Shown here piece after piece: positions 23,864 through 32,548 of a stretch of 64,000 nucleotides of DNA. The notes beneath the pieces were generated by a model. It ran no database searches and was not told where the DNA came from. It saw only the letters and a program-made list of their open reading frames with translations. The translations under genes were made by a program, and so were the position numbers. The stretch is from DASZTV01 sp035547515 (GTDB lineage Bacteria > Actinomycetota > Actinomycetes > JAFAQI01). Location of the stretch: contig DASZUS010000056.1 of the NCBI GenBank assembly GCA_035547515.1, positions 69,637 through 133,636 of the forward strand, in the 5' to 3' direction. The first letter of the stretch is position 1, and every line of letters starts with the position of its first letter.

Positions 23864-25207
23864 ATGTCGCAAGCGGAAGGGCGTAGCCGCGCCCGGCGCT
23901 CCCGGCGGGTCACGCCGCCGGGAGCCCGCCGCTGGCACGCCGGCGTCTTTCTCGCCCCGGCACTGATCCTTCTGCTCGCGATCGTCCTCTATCCGCTCGC
24001 CTACTCGATCGTCCGCAGCCTGTTCAACGACACACCGTCCGGCGGGGCCGGCTCCTGGGTCGGTCTCAGCAACTACAAGCACCTCTTCACCGACAGCACG
24101 ACGCTGCGAGCGCTGAAGAACAACGTCATCTGGGTCCTCGTCGCTCCGACGGTGGTGACGATCCTCGGGCTGATCTTTGCCGTGCTCTCCGAGCGGATCC
24201 GCTGGGCGACGGTGTTCAAGACCGTGCTGTTCATGCCCATGGCCATCTCCGGCCTTGCCTCGGCGATCACCTTCAGCCTGATCTACGCCGACCAGCCAAG
24301 CCGTGGCCTGGCGAACACGGTGACGGTCGGCATCCACGACATCTTCGAGGGATCCAGCCGCTACCCCGGCCTGCATCCCCGGGACGCCTCAGTGCTCGAG
24401 GGCAGCGACAAGAGCGGATTCACCACCAAGGCAGCGGTGACACCTGGCGCCGTCGTCATGCTGCCGCTCACCGGCCTCGATCTGACTTCACCGCCGTCGT
24501 CGACCGCACAGGCGGTGACACCAACCGCGGGCACCGGCGTGACCGGGGTGGTGTGGAACGACTTCGCGCTCGGCGGAGGTGGCACCACCGGCTCGGTCGA
24601 CCATGGCGAGCGAGGTCTGGGCGGCATGACGATCCAGGCGCTCAGCCAAGGCAAGGTGGTCGCCACCACCAAAGCGGACGCCGACGGAGACTTCAGCTTC
24701 CCGTCACTGACGTCCGGGAGCTACGAGCTGCGGTTGCCTGCGAGCAACTTCGCCGCCGCCTTCAACGGCTTGTCGTGGCTCGGGCCCAACCTGATCACGC
24801 CGGCCATCATCCTCGCCTGGCTCTGGATCTACGCCGGCTTTGCGATGGTCTTGCTCGCTGCCGGCATGAGCGCGCTGCCTCGCGACGCGCTGGAAGCTGC
24901 GCGGGTCGACGGCGCGACCGAGTGGCAGGTGTTCCGGCGGGTCACCGCGCCGCTGCTCGCGCCGGTGCTGCTCGTCGTCTTCGTGACCCTCGTCATCAAC
25001 GTGCTGAAGGTCTTCGACATCGTGTTCGTCATCGAGCAGTCGGCCGGGGCGAACGGAAAGTACGGCGACGTGCTCGCGGTGAGCCTCTACCAAGACTTCG
25101 GCGACCAGCAGTACGGCCTGGCGAGCGCGATCGGCGTGTTCCTCGTGCTCCTCGTCATCCCGGCCGTGGTCAGCAACATCCGACGATTCCGCAGGGACCA
25201 GCAATGA
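23864..25207 (+). CDS. Carbohydrate ABC permease (MalF type) with inserted SdrD-B-like domain
   Basis: This 447-residue permease is about 150 residues longer than usual. Helices 1-3 lie at about 27-49, 86-108 and 116-142, and the rest of the membrane domain resumes at about 308. The cytoplasmic EAA motif (LEAARVDGATEWQVF, 343-357) is normal. The insert (145-307) faces outward. Its second half has the pattern of an SdrD-B/Cna-B-like Ig fold: GVVWNDFALGG, a Gly-rich loop with GERGLGGMTI, then ADADGDFSFPSLTSGSYELR. MalF of E. coli has an Ig-like P2 loop between helices 3 and 4 that contacts the binding protein; this insert may do the same. Confidence 0.88.
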   Translation: MSQAEGRSRARRSRRVTPPGARRWHAGVFLAPALILLLAIVLYPLAYSIVRSLFNDTPSGGAGSWVGLSNYKHLFTDSTTLRALKNNVIWVLVAPTVVTILGLIFAVLSERIRWATVFKTVLFMPMAISGLASAITFSLIYADQPSRGLANTVTVGIHDIFEGSSRYPGLHPRDASVLEGSDKSGFTTKAAVTPGAVVMLPLTGLDLTSPPSSTAQAVTPTAGTGVTGVVWNDFALGGGGTTGSVDHGERGLGGMTIQALSQGKVVATTKADADGDFSFPSLTSGSYELRLPASNFAAAFNGLSWLGPNLITPAIILAWLWIYAGFAMVLLAAGMSALPRDALEAARVDGATEWQVFRRVTAPLLAPVLLVVFVTLVINVLKVFDIVFVIEQSAGANGKYGDVLAVSLYQDFGDQQYGLASAIGVFLVLLVIPAVVSNIRRFRRDQQ

Positions 25208-26097
25208 CGAGCCTTGCCAGCACCGACATCGTCACGGGCTCGATTCATCGCAGCCTGGCGGCGCGGATCGTCGCGCGCACCGGTGGCGGTGCGCTGCGCG
25301 TGCTGCTCGTGATCGTCGCGCTGATCTGGCTGGTGCCGACGTTCGGGCTGCTCGTGGAGTCCTTCCGCAACTCCGCTCAGTACACCAACGGCGGCTGGTG
25401 GGACGCGATCGCCCATCCGGGACAGCTGACGGTCCAGAACTACTCCAACCTGGTCCACAACAGCTCGATCATGTCGTCGTTCGTCAACACCTTCGAGATC
25501 ACCGTGCCGGCGACGCTCCTCGTGATCGTCATCGGTGCGGCGGCGGGCTACGCGTTCGCCTGGATCGAGTTCCCGGGCCGCGACTGGCTGTTTCTCATCG
25601 TGGTCGGACTGCTGGTGATCCCCATCCAGATCGCACTGATCCCGGTACTCAGGCTGTACGGCTGGCTCGGGATCTCCGGCTCGATCGTGTCGGTGGTGCT
25701 CTTCCATGTGGCCTTCGGGCTGCCATTCGCGATCTTCCTGTTGCGCAACTACTTCGCGGGAATCCCACGCGACCTGCTCGAGGCAGCGAGGATGGACGGG
25801 GCGAGCGAGGCGCGGATATTCGTCCGGCTGATCCTTCCGCTCGGCCTGCCGGCGATCGCCTCGCTCGGCATCTTCCAGTTCCTGTGGGTGTGGAACGACC
25901 TACTGGTCGCGCTGGTGTTCACCAACTCGTCGAGCCAGCCGATCACCGTCGCCCTGGCGAGCCAGACCCGCCAGTTCGGCAGCAGCATCGACATCCTCGC
26001 GCCAGGTGCCTTCCTGTCCCTGGTCGTACCGTTGATCGTGTTCCTGGCCTTCCAGCGGTTCTTCGTGCAGGGCGTGATGGCGGGCTCGGTCAAGTAG
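25204..26097 (+). CDS. Carbohydrate ABC permease (MalG type)
   Basis: This 297-residue permease has six membrane helices and the EAA motif LEAARMDGASEARIF (about 196-210). It pairs with the preceding permease to form the transmembrane channel. The ATG overlaps the stop of the first permease gene (ATGA). The C-terminus QRFFVQGVMAGSVK is the usual end of the family. It closes the operon. Confidence 0.92.
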   Translation: MTSLASTDIVTGSIHRSLAARIVARTGGGALRVLLVIVALIWLVPTFGLLVESFRNSAQYTNGGWWDAIAHPGQLTVQNYSNLVHNSSIMSSFVNTFEITVPATLLVIVIGAAAGYAFAWIEFPGRDWLFLIVVGLLVIPIQIALIPVLRLYGWLGISGSIVSVVLFHVAFGLPFAIFLLRNYFAGIPRDLLEAARMDGASEARIFVRLILPLGLPAIASLGIFQFLWVWNDLLVALVFTNSSSQPITVALASQTRQFGSSIDILAPGAFLSLVVPLIVFLAFQRFFVQGVMAGSVK

Positions 26098-26147
26098 CCG
26101 GGGCACGCAGGGTTTTGCGTCGATGGGCACCCGTAGGGTGACTTTTG

Positions 26148-29100
26148 ATGAGCGGCAGCGCGACTGCGGAGATCCCGGCGTGGGTCTTCGAGTGGACGGA
26201 CCACGACCTCCGCGCATGGTTCGGCGACCCGACGTTCGAGAGGGGCCGGGCATACGCGCGCGAGGGCGCGGTCCGGATCGTCCCGACCGGCGCCGCCAGC
26301 AACATGGTGCTCGCCCAAGTCGCTGGCAACTCCCCTTCGCCGTACCAGACCCGGGTCAGCCGCCCTTCCTCGGCACGCCGCCAGATCACCAGCCGGTGCA
26401 GCTGCCCGATCGCGGTCGACTGCAAGCACGCGGTCGCGGTCATGCTCGCCGCCCGAGAGCAGTACGGCGACCAGTCCGGCGACCAGCGCAGCGCCAGGCA
26501 GGCCTCCGGACCGGCGTGGGCCGGCCTGCTCGACGACCTGGTGGCGCCGACCGCGAGCGAGCAGCCCGCCCCGATGGCGCTGCAGCTCGAGATCGTGCAA
26601 CCGCGCAACGCACCTGGCTTGCGGGTGCGGCTGCGGCCGATGGCGCAAGGCAAGTCCGGCTGGATCAAAACCGGCGCGTCGTGGGGCGGGCTCGAGCACC
26701 ACTACTACGGCTACCGCGCCGCCACCCCGAGCCGCGCCCAGCAGGCGTGGGCCAGGGAGGTGCTGGCGATCGTCCGCAGCCGGCTGCCGTCGTACTACTC
26801 GTCCTACACCGAGCCCGTGGTCTATCTCGACGAGCTAGGCCCGGCCGCTTGGCGGCTGATGGCGGAAGCTCGCCGCGCCGGCTACACCCTGATCGGTGCG
26901 CACGGCGGCGAGGTCGAGGTGGAGGAGACACCGGCCCGAGTTGCCGTCGACCTCCGCCGTAGCGCCGAGGGCGACGTCACTATGACCACCGCGCTGCACC
27001 ACCCGGCCGGGTGGGACGTGCCGTCGCATGCCCTGCTGATCGGTGATCCGGCGCACGGCGCGGTCATCTCCACCGCGGACCTGCTGCGACTCGTCCCACT
27101 CGACCCGCCCGTCGAGCCCGCCACACAGCGCCTGCTCGGGGCGAGTCCGGTCGTCATTCCCCAGCCCGAAGTCGCGCGGTTCCTCGCCGAGTACTACCCC
27201 ACGCTGAGCCGTCGGCTGTCCATCACGTCGAGCGACGCCAGCGTCTCACTCCCCACGATCGAACCGCCTCGTCTCAGCGTCCAGGTGACCTTCCAGCCCG
27301 ACCACGTGGCGACCGTCGATGCGTCGTTCCGCTATCGCGTCGGCGACCAGTCACGTGACGTGCCGCTCGACGGCGGCGCCCACGACGCCGGGCGCGACCT
27401 CACCGCGGAGAACGACCTCGTCGCGCGGCTCGACGTCCTCGACCTGGTGCCTGGCCTCCGGCTCCGCACGCCGCAGGGATACCGGCTCGTGGCGAGCGCG
27501 ACGGTTCGCCGGCTCGACACCGCAGACCTCGTCGAACGCGTCCTCCCGGCACTCGCTGCCGACGATGCGGTCGAGCTGAGCGTGGTCGGCGAGCCGGCGC
27601 CGTACGGCGAAGCCGACACCGCGCCTCTCGTCTCTGTCGCGATGCGCGACGACGAGGCGGATCCTGACTGGTTCGACCTCGACGTCACGGTGTCGGTGGA
27701 CGGGGAGACGGTGCCGTTCACGCCGCTGTTCACCGCCATGTCGCTCGGCGAGGACCGCCTGCTGCTGGACAGCGGCACCTGGTTCCGCCTCGATCGTCCC
27801 GAGCTGCAACGGCTCAGGGGGCTGATCGAAGAGGCCAGGGCTCTCGAGGACCGGCCCGGTCGAGGCCTGCGACTGACCCCGGTCCAGGCCGGCCTGTGGG
27901 AGGAGCTGGTCAGCCTGGGCGTGGTGACCGAGCAAAGCGAACGTTGGTCGCGATCCGCTGGCGCGTTGCTGTCACTCACCGAGCTGCCCCGACCCGATCC
28001 GCCACACAAGCTGCAGGCCGAGCTGCGGCCCTACCAGGTCGACGGCTACCACTGGCTCAGCCTGCTCTGGGACCTGCAGCTCGGCGGGATCCTTGCCGAC
28101 GACATGGGCCTCGGCAAGACCGTCCAGACCCTCGCGATGGCCGCCCGGGCCAAGGAGGCCGGAACCCTCGGGGCCGGAGCGGGCCCGCTGCTGATCGTGA
28201 CCCCGACCAGCGTGATGTCGACCTGGGCCGAGCAGGCGAAGGCGTTCTGCCCAGACCTCGACGTACGCGTGGTGGCCGAGACCGAGCGCCGGTCCGGATC
28301 GACGGTCGGCTCGCAGGCCGACGGCGCCGACTTGGTGATCACGTCGTTCACGCTGTTCCGCATCGACGAGGAGGCATACCGCTCGGTGCGCTGGTGCGGG
28401 CTCGTCCTCGACGAGGCGCAGTTCGTGAAGAACCATCAGGCCAAGACCTACCAGTGCGCGCGCCGGCTTCCCACGCCGTTCAAGCTGGCCATCACCGGGA
28501 CGCCGATGGAGAACTCCCTGATGGACCTGTGGTCCATGCTGTCCATCGTCGCGCCCGGCCTGTTCCCCAACCCGCAGCGGTTCAGCGAGTTCTTCCGGCG
28601 GCCGATCGAGAACGGCACCGCGCCGGAGCGCCTCGATGCGTTGCGGCGCAGGGTCCGGCCGCTGATGTTGCGGCGTACCAAGGAGCTGGTGGCCGCCGAC
28701 CTGCCGCCGAAGACCGAGCAGGTCCTCGACGTACCACTCAACCCGCAGCACCGGCGGGTCTACGACACCCATCTCAACCGCGAGCGTCAGCGCGTCCTGC
28801 GACTGGTCACCGACCTGGACAAGAACCGGATCACGATCCTGCAGTCGCTCACCATGCTTCGGCAGCTCAGCCTCGACGCGGCGCTGATCGACGAGACGTA
28901 CGCCGGCAAGGTCCGCTCCAGCAAGATCGACGTGCTGGTCGAACACCTCAGGGAGGTCGCGGCCGAAGGGCACCGGGCGCTGGTGTTCAGCCAGTTCGCC
29001 CGGTTCCTGGGATCGGTGCGCACCCGGCTCGGCGAAGAGGGCATCGGGTGCTGCTACCTCGACGGCAGGACCCGCGACCGAGACCGCCGGATCGCCGAGT

Positions 29101-29426
29101 TCACCGAAGGCGACGACCCGGTGTTCTTGATCAGCCTCAAGGCCGGCGGCTTCGGCTTGAACCTCACCGCTGCCGACTACGTCTACGTCCTGGACCCCTG
29201 GTGGAACCCGGCGGCCGAGGAACAGGCGATCGACCGCGCCCACCGGATCGGGCAGGACAAGCCAGTGATGGTCTACCGGCTCGTCGCGACGGACACGATC
29301 GAGCAGAAGGTGCTCGCACTGCAGCAGCGCAAGCGCGACCTGTTCGCGCAGGTCGTCGACGGCGGTGCAGCATCGAGCGGCGCGCTCACAGCGGACGACA
29401 TCAGGGAGCTGTTCGCGGCGGGGTGA
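26148..29426 (+). CDS. SWIM zinc-finger SNF2-family helicase
   Basis: This 1092-residue protein has an N-terminal SWIM zinc motif (CSCPIAVDCKHAV, about 83-95), a long middle region of beta-rich SNF2-associated domain (about 200-620), and a C-terminal SWI2/SNF2 ATPase: Walker A DDMGLGKT (about 651), DEAQ box (about 755), and motif VI region DRAHRIGQDKPV (about 1031). Bacterial members are thought to remodel or translocate on DNA or nucleoprotein; no specific function is known. The ATG at 26148 follows AGGGTGA. Its last 26 bases overlap the convergent M24-like gene. Confidence 0.88.
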   Translation: MSGSATAEIPAWVFEWTDHDLRAWFGDPTFERGRAYAREGAVRIVPTGAASNMVLAQVAGNSPSPYQTRVSRPSSARRQITSRCSCPIAVDCKHAVAVMLAAREQYGDQSGDQRSARQASGPAWAGLLDDLVAPTASEQPAPMALQLEIVQPRNAPGLRVRLRPMAQGKSGWIKTGASWGGLEHHYYGYRAATPSRAQQAWAREVLAIVRSRLPSYYSSYTEPVVYLDELGPAAWRLMAEARRAGYTLIGAHGGEVEVEETPARVAVDLRRSAEGDVTMTTALHHPAGWDVPSHALLIGDPAHGAVISTADLLRLVPLDPPVEPATQRLLGASPVVIPQPEVARFLAEYYPTLSRRLSITSSDASVSLPTIEPPRLSVQVTFQPDHVATVDASFRYRVGDQSRDVPLDGGAHDAGRDLTAENDLVARLDVLDLVPGLRLRTPQGYRLVASATVRRLDTADLVERVLPALAADDAVELSVVGEPAPYGEADTAPLVSVAMRDDEADPDWFDLDVTVSVDGETVPFTPLFTAMSLGEDRLLLDSGTWFRLDRPELQRLRGLIEEARALEDRPGRGLRLTPVQAGLWEELVSLGVVTEQSERWSRSAGALLSLTELPRPDPPHKLQAELRPYQVDGYHWLSLLWDLQLGGILADDMGLGKTVQTLAMAARAKEAGTLGAGAGPLLIVTPTSVMSTWAEQAKAFCPDLDVRVVAETERRSGSTVGSQADGADLVITSFTLFRIDEEAYRSVRWCGLVLDEAQFVKNHQAKTYQCARRLPTPFKLAITGTPMENSLMDLWSMLSIVAPGLFPNPQRFSEFFRRPIENGTAPERLDALRRRVRPLMLRRTKELVAADLPPKTEQVLDVPLNPQHRRVYDTHLNRERQRVLRLVTDLDKNRITILQSLTMLRQLSLDAALIDETYAGKVRSSKIDVLVEHLREVAAEGHRALVFSQFARFLGSVRTRLGEEGIGCCYLDGRTRDRDRRIAEFTEGDDPVFLISLKAGGFGLNLTAADYVYVLDPWWNPAAEEQAIDRAHRIGQDKPVMVYRLVATDTIEQKVLALQQRKRDLFAQVVDGGAASSGALTADDIRELFAAG

Positions 29427-30492
29427 GGCGGACCGGCTCGCCGTCCCTGACCTGCACCATGCACCCGCTCAGCACCCCACCCGACCACAGCTGCAGCCCG
29501 AGCACCATCCCGGCCTCGAGCGGCTCGTTCGCGAAGCCGGTCAGGTCAGCGGGGCCGCCCGCGACCGGCGGCTCGACCCCCATCCCGAGCCCGACGACGA
29601 CCGGTCCGGGCTGGGGCTGGTCGCCGGCGAACGCCGCGAGCTGAGACGGCAGGCAGCCGGGCCGGCAAGCCGCGACGAGCTCCGTCAGCGCTGCCGGCTC
29701 CTCGGCGGGCTGACCAGGAACCCAGGTGCGCACGACCGCCGCTTCGTAGCCGGCGTACATGACGGCGGCGCTGATCACGAACGAGTCGCCATCGCTCACC
29801 ACGCGGCCGGATGCGCCGGGCAGCGGCGGCAGGTCGCCGGCCACCCGGAAGATCCCGGCGAAGGCCGGGATAGTGACGGCGTACGACGAGGCCATCGCGT
29901 CCATGAACGCGGCCTGCACTTCACGCTCGCTCACCCCCGGCGCGATCCGCTCTACCGCTGCCGCGAGGCATCCCTCGGCGATCCCGATCCCGGTGCGCAT
30001 CACCTCGATCTCTGCAGGCGTCTTGACCCGGCGTACCTCGCGCATCAGCGCTTCGCCGTCGACCAGCTCGACGCCGGGAGCGAGCATGTCGAGCAGGCCC
30101 GCGATTCCCGGGCTCATGCCGTCGGCGGCGATTCGGTTGCAGTCCGAGAGCCCTTCGGCGCGCACCAGCCCGGACACCGCCTCGCGGGGGTTCCAGGTCA
30201 GCCCGGTGAGGTTCTCGTGGGGGATCTCGGCAGGGATCCCGTCGTCCCAGGTGCTCGCGGCGAGATGGATCCCGCCGGTGCTTCGGACCAGCACCACCAT
30301 GGGCCCGAAGCCGCCGAGGACTGCCCGCCACAGGTCACGGTGGCCGGCGACGTACTTGCCGTTGCCACTGCGACCGAGGATCAGCGCGTCGACGCCGTCG
30401 CGTTCCATCGCGGCGAGCACCCGCGCCTTGCGCTCGGCGCGCAGCTCCGCGAATGCCGGGCCGTACTCCGCGCCGACCAGGGTCGCCGTCAC
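29401..30492 (-). CDS. M24 peptidase-like protein lacking metal ligands
   Basis: This 363-residue protein has the two-domain creatinase/prolidase layout: N-terminal creatinase-like domain (1-165) and pita-bread domain (170-360). The metal ligands of M24 enzymes are missing. The DxxxxxxxxxxD motif reads GDSFVISAAVMYAGYEAAVV, with no second Asp, and the GHGIGLE His region reads GLGMGVEPP. It is therefore probably catalytically dead or uses another mechanism, perhaps as partner of the intact paralogue encoded just upstream. The GTG start overlaps that gene's stop (GTGA). It is the last gene of the minus-strand operon. Confidence 0.8.
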   Translation of the reverse strand: MTATLVGAEYGPAFAELRAERKARVLAAMERDGVDALILGRSGNGKYVAGHRDLWRAVLGGFGPMVVLVRSTGGIHLAASTWDDGIPAEIPHENLTGLTWNPREAVSGLVRAEGLSDCNRIAADGMSPGIAGLLDMLAPGVELVDGEALMREVRRVKTPAEIEVMRTGIGIAEGCLAAAVERIAPGVSEREVQAAFMDAMASSYAVTIPAFAGIFRVAGDLPPLPGASGRVVSDGDSFVISAAVMYAGYEAAVVRTWVPGQPAEEPAALTELVAACRPGCLPSQLAAFAGDQPQPGPVVVGLGMGVEPPVAGGPADLTGFANEPLEAGMVLGLQLWSGGVLSGCMVQVRDGEPVRLTPPRTAP

Positions 30493-31718
30493 AGGAACGG
30501 GGTGTCCGGGTAGGACGAGACGCGCTCCGCGCCGTCGTCGGTGATGATGACGAGCTCCTCGCAGCGGTAGCCGCATTCGCCGTCGGCCCAGGTGATCGGC
30601 TCGATGACGACGGCCATGCCCGGCTCGAGGATCAGCTTCTCGTCGGCCTCCGGGCCGAGATCGGAGCCGAAGCGCTGCTGCTCGCCACCCTCGAGGCCGA
30701 GGGTATGCCCGAGGAAGTAGTGGTCCAGCCACGGTTTGCGACCGCCGTTGAGCTCGGTCGCCAGCGCGCACAGCTCCGCGCCGCTGACGCCCGGCTTCAT
30801 CGCGTCGAGGACCGCCTGGGTGATGTCGCTCCACTGCTCGTACAACGACCGCTGTGTCGCGGTCGGCCGGTCGACGAACCAGGTACGGCCCACGTCGGAG
30901 GAGTAGCCCTCGTACCCCATGACGGTGTCGGTCCAGATCACGTCACCGGCGCCGACGACTTGGTCCGTCGTGATCAGCGCGAACGGCACGTCGCCATTGG
31001 TGCTCCACGGCCCGTCCGCGATCCTCGACGGCATCACCTGGAAGACCGGGTCGAGGAAGTTGCAGGTCGCGCCGAGCTCGTAGAGGCGGCGGTAGTACGT
31101 CCCCACCAGCTCGGTCAGGCGGACACCGGGACGGACCAGCTCCTCGGCGGCGGCGTTCGCGGCCTCGTTGATCAGCCAGGCCCGCCACATGCACTCGACC
31201 TCGTCCTCGGTCTTGTGCAGCCGGGCTGCGACGAGCAGGGGTGTCGCGGACTTGAGCTGCCATCCCGGTGCGAGCCGCGGCAGCCCGACGTGCATGGCGA
31301 ACGTGCTGTCGTCGACGCCGACGACGGCGTCGGCGGGAACGAGGTCGCCGACCCGCCGCACCAGGTCGGCAACGCCCGCTTCGTTGTCCGGCCACAGCGG
31401 CGGGTGAACGTGGTCGGGCGGCAGCTCGCCGGGCGCCAGCTCCGGCCACGACGTGAAGATGTGCGGGTAGCGCTCCCCCGCCACGACGAGCACGGCGGTC
31501 CGCTGGTGCACCGCGCGCCCGCCGTCGACCGCGGGAAGGCGCATCCCGCTGGCGTAGAGGACGTTGCCGCTGGTGATCAGCAGGATCGCGTCGAGGTGTC
31601 GGTCGGCGAGCTGGGCCAGCAGCTTGGCATGCCGGTCGCGGCGCATCCGGACCAGGTCGAGCCGGCCGTTGGCCAGCCGCGCGTCGGCCTTCTCGGCGTA
31701 CTCGATGGCGAGGCTCAT
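30489..31718 (-). CDS. M24-family metallopeptidase (creatinase/prolidase-like)
   Basis: This 409-residue protein has all five ligands of the dinuclear metal site: Asp264 and Asp275 (WTDTVMGYEGYSSDVGRTW), His338 (FLGHTLGLEG), Glu373 (VIEPITW) and Glu387 (RCEELVI). Family members cleave Xaa-Pro bonds or hydrolyse creatine-like substrates. The ATG at 31718 overlaps the stop of the SDR gene (ATGA); an ATG at 31727 is an alternative. It is encoded next to a paralogue that has lost its metal ligands, which suggests a heteromeric pair. Confidence 0.87.
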   Translation of the reverse strand: MSLAIEYAEKADARLANGRLDLVRMRRDRHAKLLAQLADRHLDAILLITSGNVLYASGMRLPAVDGGRAVHQRTAVLVVAGERYPHIFTSWPELAPGELPPDHVHPPLWPDNEAGVADLVRRVGDLVPADAVVGVDDSTFAMHVGLPRLAPGWQLKSATPLLVAARLHKTEDEVECMWRAWLINEAANAAAEELVRPGVRLTELVGTYYRRLYELGATCNFLDPVFQVMPSRIADGPWSTNGDVPFALITTDQVVGAGDVIWTDTVMGYEGYSSDVGRTWFVDRPTATQRSLYEQWSDITQAVLDAMKPGVSGAELCALATELNGGRKPWLDHYFLGHTLGLEGGEQQRFGSDLGPEADEKLILEPGMAVVIEPITWADGECGYRCEELVIITDDGAERVSSYPDTPFL

Positions 31719-32548
31719 GCCGGCCATCCCGCAAGCAGCTGATGCTCCTTGCAGAACTTCTGCGCGGACAGGGTCTTGCCGTTCCATTCGGCGGCCTCGT
31801 CATGGGTGGCGAGCCAGGCGACGGCTGCGCCGACGACGTCCGGCGGCGCGCCGGCACTGGCGGCGAAGCCGAACGTCCCCATGTCGGCGGCCATCCGCTC
31901 GGTGGCGATGAACCCGGGCGAGACGTTGACGACCAGTACGCCGGTGCCGGCAACCTCGTGTGCCAGAACGCCGGCGGCTCGGTGCAGCGCGCCCTTGCTG
32001 ATCGCGTAGCCAAGCCCCCAGCCGCCGTTGCCGGCCGCGGCGGGTGGGTCCGCCCAGGCGACGTGCGACGTCATGTTGACGATCAGCCCCTTGCCTGCGG
32101 CGATCATGCCCGGCAGCACCGCGCGGGTCAGCGTCAGCGGCGCCATCACGTTCGCCTCGAGATGGGCGTCGAGCAGCTCCACGGGAGTGTCCAGCAGCAG
32201 GTCCATGTGACCGGGCCCGATGTAGCGGCCGTTGTTCACCAAGACGTCGACGCGCCCGTGGCGCTCGAGGACGAGGTCGACGGCGGCCTGGACCGACGCG
32301 CGGTCGAGCAGGTCGGCCGGCACCGTCTCGGCGCGAGCGCCGGCAGCGCGCACCAGGTCCGCAGTGGTGTCCAGCGAGCCGGGCAGCGGCGTCGTGTCGG
32401 AGCGATGCACGGTCGAGCTGTGCTCGCGGGCCTCGCCTTCGCTGACCGTGCGGGCGAGCAGTGCGACGTCGTAGCCGGCCCGCGCCAGATGCAGCGCGCA
32501 GGCTTTGCCGATCCCGCGGCTCGCGCCGGTGACCAACGCGATGGCCAC
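31715..32548 (-). CDS. Short-chain dehydrogenase/reductase
   Basis: This 277-residue protein is a classical SDR: NAD(P)-binding TGASRGIG (residues 7-14), a variant NNGRYIG replacing NNAG, catalytic Ser in NMTSHVAW and Tyr-x3-Lys in GYAISKGAL. The variation at NNAG is shared by some actinobacterial SDRs of catabolic clusters. The GTG start at 32548 sits inside the stop of the preceding gene (TAGTG). It would oxidise or reduce an alcohol/carbonyl in the pathway of this operon; the substrate is unknown. Confidence 0.87.
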   Translation of the reverse strand: MAIALVTGASRGIGKACALHLARAGYDVALLARTVSEGEAREHSSTVHRSDTTPLPGSLDTTADLVRAAGARAETVPADLLDRASVQAAVDLVLERHGRVDVLVNNGRYIGPGHMDLLLDTPVELLDAHLEANVMAPLTLTRAVLPGMIAAGKGLIVNMTSHVAWADPPAAAGNGGWGLGYAISKGALHRAAGVLAHEVAGTGVLVVNVSPGFIATERMAADMGTFGFAASAGAPPDVVGAAVAWLATHDEAAEWNGKTLSAQKFCKEHQLLAGWPA

